The notes below the pieces were generated by a model. It had not been told where the DNA came from and did not search any database. It saw only the letters and a list, made by a program, of their open reading frames with translations. The position numbers and the translations under genes are program-made. Positions 35,810 to 38,873 of a DNA stretch of 38,873 nt are shown in pieces. Source of the stretch: Georgenia thermotolerans (GTDB taxonomy: Bacteria > Actinomycetota > Actinomycetes > Actinomycetales > Actinomycetaceae); contig NZ_VUKF01000044.1 of the NCBI RefSeq assembly GCF_009193185.1, positions 1 to 38,873 on the forward strand. Direction: 5' to 3'. The first letter of the stretch is position 1, and each line of letters opens with the position of its first letter.

Positions 35810-37207
35810 GTGAGCGCGACGTCGGCGGCGGGAACGGGCGGGCCAGGGCAGACCAGCGCGCCCGAGGGGCTGCTGCGCGCGCTGTCGTGGCGCGACCTCG
35901 TCGTCTACGGCCTGCTGTTCATCGGCGTGACGGCGCCGATGGGCACCTTCGGCGTGCTCGACGCCCGCAGCGGCGGCGCCATCGCGCTGGTCTTCCTCGT
36001 CGCCACGGTCGCCATGTCCTTCACGGCCTGGTCCTACGCCCGGATGTCGTTGGCCGTGCCGCGGGCCGGGTCGGTCTACGCCTACGCCAGCGCCGGGCTG
36101 GGGCCGCGGCCGGGCTTCATGGCCGGCTGGATGATCACGCTGGACTACCTCTTCATCCCCGCCCTGGCCTCCCTGTTCGCCGGGCTGGCCTGCCACGCGC
36201 TCGTCCCGGCGGTGCCGGTGTGGGTGTTCACCCTGGCGGCGGTCGTGCTCATCACGGGGCTGAACCTGCGCGGCGTCCGGCTCGCCGCGCGCGTGGGCCT
36301 GGTCATGCTCGCCGTCGAGCTCGTCGTCCTCGCCGCGTTCGTCGTGCTCGCCGTGGTCTTCCTCGTCCAGCACGGGCCCGCCCGCGGCTGGTTGAGCCCG
36401 CTGACCGGGGTGGGCGGCCTGGACCTGGCCGGGGTGGTGGGCGCGGCGTCCGTCGCGGTGCTCGCCTTCCTGGGTTTCGACGCGATCGCCACCTTCGCGG
36501 AGGAGACCACCGGTTCCAGCCGCGACGTCGGGCGGGCGCTGCAGTTCTGCCTCGTGCTCGCGGGGGTGCTGTTCGTCGTCCAGACCTACCTCGGGGCGCT
36601 GCTCAGCCCGGTCAGCCCGGCCGAGCTCGCGGCGGACCCGGAGGGGCAGGGCACCGCCTTCTACACGATGCTCGACGCCTCGATCGGGACGTGGTTCGGC
36701 TCGGTGGTCACCGTCGTGCGCGCCGTCGGCCCGGTCTTCTCGGCGCTGGTGGCCCAGGCGGCGGTGTCCCGCCTGCTGTTCGCCATGGGGCGCGAGCACG
36801 CGCTGCCCTCCGGGCTGGCGCACCTGGGCCGGACCGGGCACACGCCGCGCAACGCGATCCTCCTCTCCGCCGCCGTCACCCTCGTCATGGCGACGCTGGC
36901 GGCCACCCGGCCGGACGGCCTCGACGTGCTCTCCTCGATGGTCACGGTCGGGGCGCTGACCGCCTTCCTGTTCCTGCACGCCTCGGTGATCGGCTACGCC
37001 CGGCGCCGGGGCACCCGCGGCGCCCGGTACGTCGTCATCCCGGTGGTCGGCGCGCTGATCATCGTCGCCGTGCTCGTCGAGGCGAGCCGGCTGGCGCTGG
37101 CCATCGCCGCGGTGTGGTTCGTCGTCGGGCTGGTGGTCATGGTGACCCGGCCGGGGGCGGCCCGGGCGCTCGGCGGGGCGGGGGAGGCGCCGTCGCCCGG
37201 GACGTGA
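35810..37207 (+). CDS. APC-superfamily amino acid permease
   Basis: A 465-residue membrane carrier with about 12 helices. The first helix carries GLLFIGVTAPMGTFGVLDA, followed by VPRAGSVYAYASAGLGPRPGF, the usual APC layout; AFLGFDAIATFAEETTGSSRDVGRAL, seen as FLGFDAIATFAEE (helix 6 region), is the family core. Substrate is not determined; amines or amino acids are likely. Start chosen at GTG 35810 from the leaderless promoter. Confidence 0.88.
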   Translation: MSATSAAGTGGPGQTSAPEGLLRALSWRDLVVYGLLFIGVTAPMGTFGVLDARSGGAIALVFLVATVAMSFTAWSYARMSLAVPRAGSVYAYASAGLGPRPGFMAGWMITLDYLFIPALASLFAGLACHALVPAVPVWVFTLAAVVLITGLNLRGVRLAARVGLVMLAVELVVLAAFVVLAVVFLVQHGPARGWLSPLTGVGGLDLAGVVGAASVAVLAFLGFDAIATFAEETTGSSRDVGRALQFCLVLAGVLFVVQTYLGALLSPVSPAELAADPEGQGTAFYTMLDASIGTWFGSVVTVVRAVGPVFSALVAQAAVSRLLFAMGREHALPSGLAHLGRTGHTPRNAILLSAAVTLVMATLAATRPDGLDVLSSMVTVGALTAFLFLHASVIGYARRRGTRGARYVVIPVVGALIIVAVLVEASRLALAIAAVWFVVGLVVMVTRPGAARALGGAGEAPSPGT

Positions 37208-37220
37208 GCGCGGCGCGAGA

Positions 37221-37290
37221 CGTGACGGCTCGCGACCAACGTGACTTCTCGTGGCCAACTTGACGTCTCGCGACCAAGTTGACGTCTCGC
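37221..37290. repeat. 19-bp tandem repeat upstream of the AGCS symporter gene
   Basis: Copies at 37221-37239, 37240-37258 and 37259-37277, with a partial fourth from 37278, share the pattern TGACktCTCGyGrCCAA. Copies differ by a few bases, so the array is older than the 20-bp array at 35691. Confidence 0.75.
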
Positions 37291-37400
37291 CGCGGGGGCG
37301 GTGGGGCGCATCTCACACGACGCCGCGCTTCCGTTACTTCTACGATCGACGGCGATCGTGTCCGGCCGGACGGGCCGGACGCCCGGCGAACGGAACCTGC

Positions 37401-38858
37401 ATGACCGACCTGCTCACCGCCGTCAACGACGCCGTCTACACGTACCTGCTCATCGGCCTGCTGGTGCTGGTGGGCATCGTCATGACGTGGCGCACGCGCG
37501 CGGTGCAGGTCCGCCTCTTCCCGCAGATGCTCGCCTACGTCACCCGCTCGCGCCGCGGCGCCGACGGCGGCATCTCCTCCTTCCAGGCCTTCGCCATCGG
37601 CATGGCCACCCGCATCGGCATCGGCAACATCACCGGCGTGGCCCTCGCGCTCATCCTCGGCGGGCCCGGCGCGATCTTCTGGATGTGGCTCGTCTCGCTC
37701 GTGGGCATGGCGACGTCGTTCGCCGAGGCCACCCTGGCCCAGGTGTTCAAGGTCCGGGCCCTGGACGGGACGTTCCGCGGCGGGCCCGCCTACTACATCG
37801 CCCGCGGCCTGGGCTCGCGCCGGTGGGGCACCGTCTTCGCCGTCCTGCTCGTGCTGTCCATGGCGGTGGCCATGCCGATGGTGCAGGCCAACACCATCTC
37901 CATGACCGTCCAGCACTCCCACGGCGTGCCCACCTGGGTCAGCGGCCTGGTCCTGGTCGTGCTCACCGCGCTCGTCGTCTTCGGCGGGGTCAAGCTGGTC
38001 GCCCGGGTCGCGGAGGTGATGACCCCGGCGATGGCGCTGGTCTACGTCGCCACCGCGGTCGCCGTCATCGTCCTCAACCTCGACGCGGTGCTCCAGTTCT
38101 TCGCGGACATCTTCGCCGGGGCCTTCGGCCTGCGGGCCGGCCTGGCCGGGGTGGGCGGCGGCGTCGTCGCGGCCGTGCTCAACGGGGTGCGCCGCGGCCT
38201 GTTCTCCAACGAGGCCGGCATGGGCACCAACCCCAACGCCGCGGCCACCGCCACCGTCGCCCACCCGGTGCAGCAGGGCCTGATCCAGTCCCTCGGGGTC
38301 TTCGTCGACACGATGTTCGTGTGCACCTCCACGGCGTTCATCATCCTGGCCACCGGCGCCAGCGTGTTCGTCCCGGGCGTCACCCCGGTCGAGGCGAGCG
38401 CGGAGCTGACCACGACGGCGGTGACCAGCCAGCTCGGGGCGTGGATGGCCTGGCCGATGACGGTGATGATCTTCTTCTTCGGCTTCTCCTCGATCCTGGG
38501 CGCCTTCGCCTACGCCGAGGTCAACATGGACTTCCTGCGCGCCGGCGCGCCCGCCCGGCGGGTGCTGCGCGGCGTCGTCGTGCTCACCACCGGCATCGGC
38601 GCCCTGCTCGCGCTGAAGACGGTCTGGACGCTGATGGACACCGCCATGGCGGTCATCACGGTGGTCAACCTCGTCGCCCTCGTGCGCCTGGCGCCGTGGG
38701 TGGCGGCGGTGCTGCGCGACTACGAGCGCCAGCGCGCCGCCGTCGCCCCCGAGCACCGGCGCGCCGCCGAGCCCCGCTTCGTCGCCGCGCCCGCCGACCT
38801 GCCGGCCGCGCTGCCCGGGGACGTCTGGGCCGGCGCGCCCGTGCCCGCCGCGCGCTGA
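37401..38858 (+). CDS. AGCS-family sodium:alanine/glycine symporter
   Basis: A 485-residue membrane protein of the alanine-or-glycine:cation symporter family. Diagnostic stretches are GIGNITGVALALILGGPGAIFWMW, seen as GIGNITGVALAL, and GLFSNEAGMGTNPNAAATA (family GxFSNEAGxGS), which forms the substrate and sodium site. About 11 helices are visible, with a Pro/Ala-rich tail. I chose the ATG at 37401; upstream frame runs through the repeat array. The ribosome site is weak (CGGAAC). TACGAT at 37341-37346 is a possible -10. Confidence 0.92.
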   Translation: MTDLLTAVNDAVYTYLLIGLLVLVGIVMTWRTRAVQVRLFPQMLAYVTRSRRGADGGISSFQAFAIGMATRIGIGNITGVALALILGGPGAIFWMWLVSLVGMATSFAEATLAQVFKVRALDGTFRGGPAYYIARGLGSRRWGTVFAVLLVLSMAVAMPMVQANTISMTVQHSHGVPTWVSGLVLVVLTALVVFGGVKLVARVAEVMTPAMALVYVATAVAVIVLNLDAVLQFFADIFAGAFGLRAGLAGVGGGVVAAVLNGVRRGLFSNEAGMGTNPNAAATATVAHPVQQGLIQSLGVFVDTMFVCTSTAFIILATGASVFVPGVTPVEASAELTTTAVTSQLGAWMAWPMTVMIFFFGFSSILGAFAYAEVNMDFLRAGAPARRVLRGVVVLTTGIGALLALKTVWTLMDTAMAVITVVNLVALVRLAPWVAAVLRDYERQRAAVAPEHRRAAEPRFVAAPADLPAALPGDVWAGAPVPAAR

Positions 38859-38873
38859 GCCGTCGGGGCTGCC

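Noticed and set aside
37251-37400. 50-residue N-terminal extension of the AGCS symporter
   Set aside because: It is translated from the 19-bp repeat array and Arg-rich intergenic sequence, with no family resemblance.

Overview
The window is GC-rich, densely packed chromosomal DNA with strong G/C preference at third codon positions. Gene content and promoter style point to an actinobacterium, probably of the Micrococcales (inference; no rRNA or marker gene is present). Many genes have a TANNNT-like -10 box ending 6-7 bases before the start codon, the signature of leaderless transcripts common in Actinomycetota. I see no tRNA, rRNA, CRISPR, prophage or complete insertion sequence.

Layout. (1) 1-7675: tail of an unidentified gene, a POT peptide transporter, ilvD, a cstA-ybdD pyruvate/peptide uptake pair, a DUF4177 protein and a pterin dehydratase-VOC fusion. 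(2) 7713-16129: a branched-chain amino acid block, ilvB-ilvN-ilvC, leuB, ilvE, cimA. Two transcription attenuators with leader peptides precede ilvB (Val/Arg-rich) and cimA (Leu-Ile-Ile). CimA implies isoleucine synthesis from pyruvate and acetyl-CoA. (3) 16280-26424: an aromatic meta-cleavage island. On the minus strand are a type I extradiol dioxygenase and an overlapping class II aldolase-family protein, divergent from a PadR regulator. Next come a GntR/FCD regulator and a seven-gene operon: lipoprotein substrate-binding protein, 2-oxopent-4-enoate hydratase, 4-oxalocrotonate decarboxylase, 4-oxalocrotonate tautomerase, 2-hydroxymuconic semialdehyde dehydrogenase, acylating acetaldehyde dehydrogenase, 4-hydroxy-2-oxovalerate aldolase. 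(4) 26481-38858: lipoate ligase, yggS, a phosphodiesterase/nuclease-fold protein, a nucleotidyltransferase, an HhH-GPD repair protein, an acetate transporter, ybaK, a pentapeptide-repeat protein, a Ski2-like helicase, a small membrane protein, an APC permease and an AGCS sodium:alanine symporter.

How it fits together. The island holds every step from a catecholic ring to pyruvate plus acetyl-CoA by the oxalocrotonate branch. The hydrolytic branch (DmpD type) is absent, so the ring-cleavage product should be an aldehyde. The class II aldolase-family partner of the dioxygenase suggests that a carboxylated catechol could be the real substrate, with decarboxylation before or after ring cleavage, but all three usual zinc ligands of that family are missing. 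The end products, pyruvate and acetyl-CoA, are the two substrates of the neighbouring CimA. A 12-base motif (TATTCAwTACTA) occurs in both the GntR promoter and the operon promoter, and a near-perfect palindrome sits between the dioxygenase genes and padR, so two regulators can be tentatively matched to two promoters.

The strongest candidates for something new are the degenerate class II aldolase/dioxygenase pair, the orphan binding protein heading a catabolic operon, and the compact cimA attenuator.
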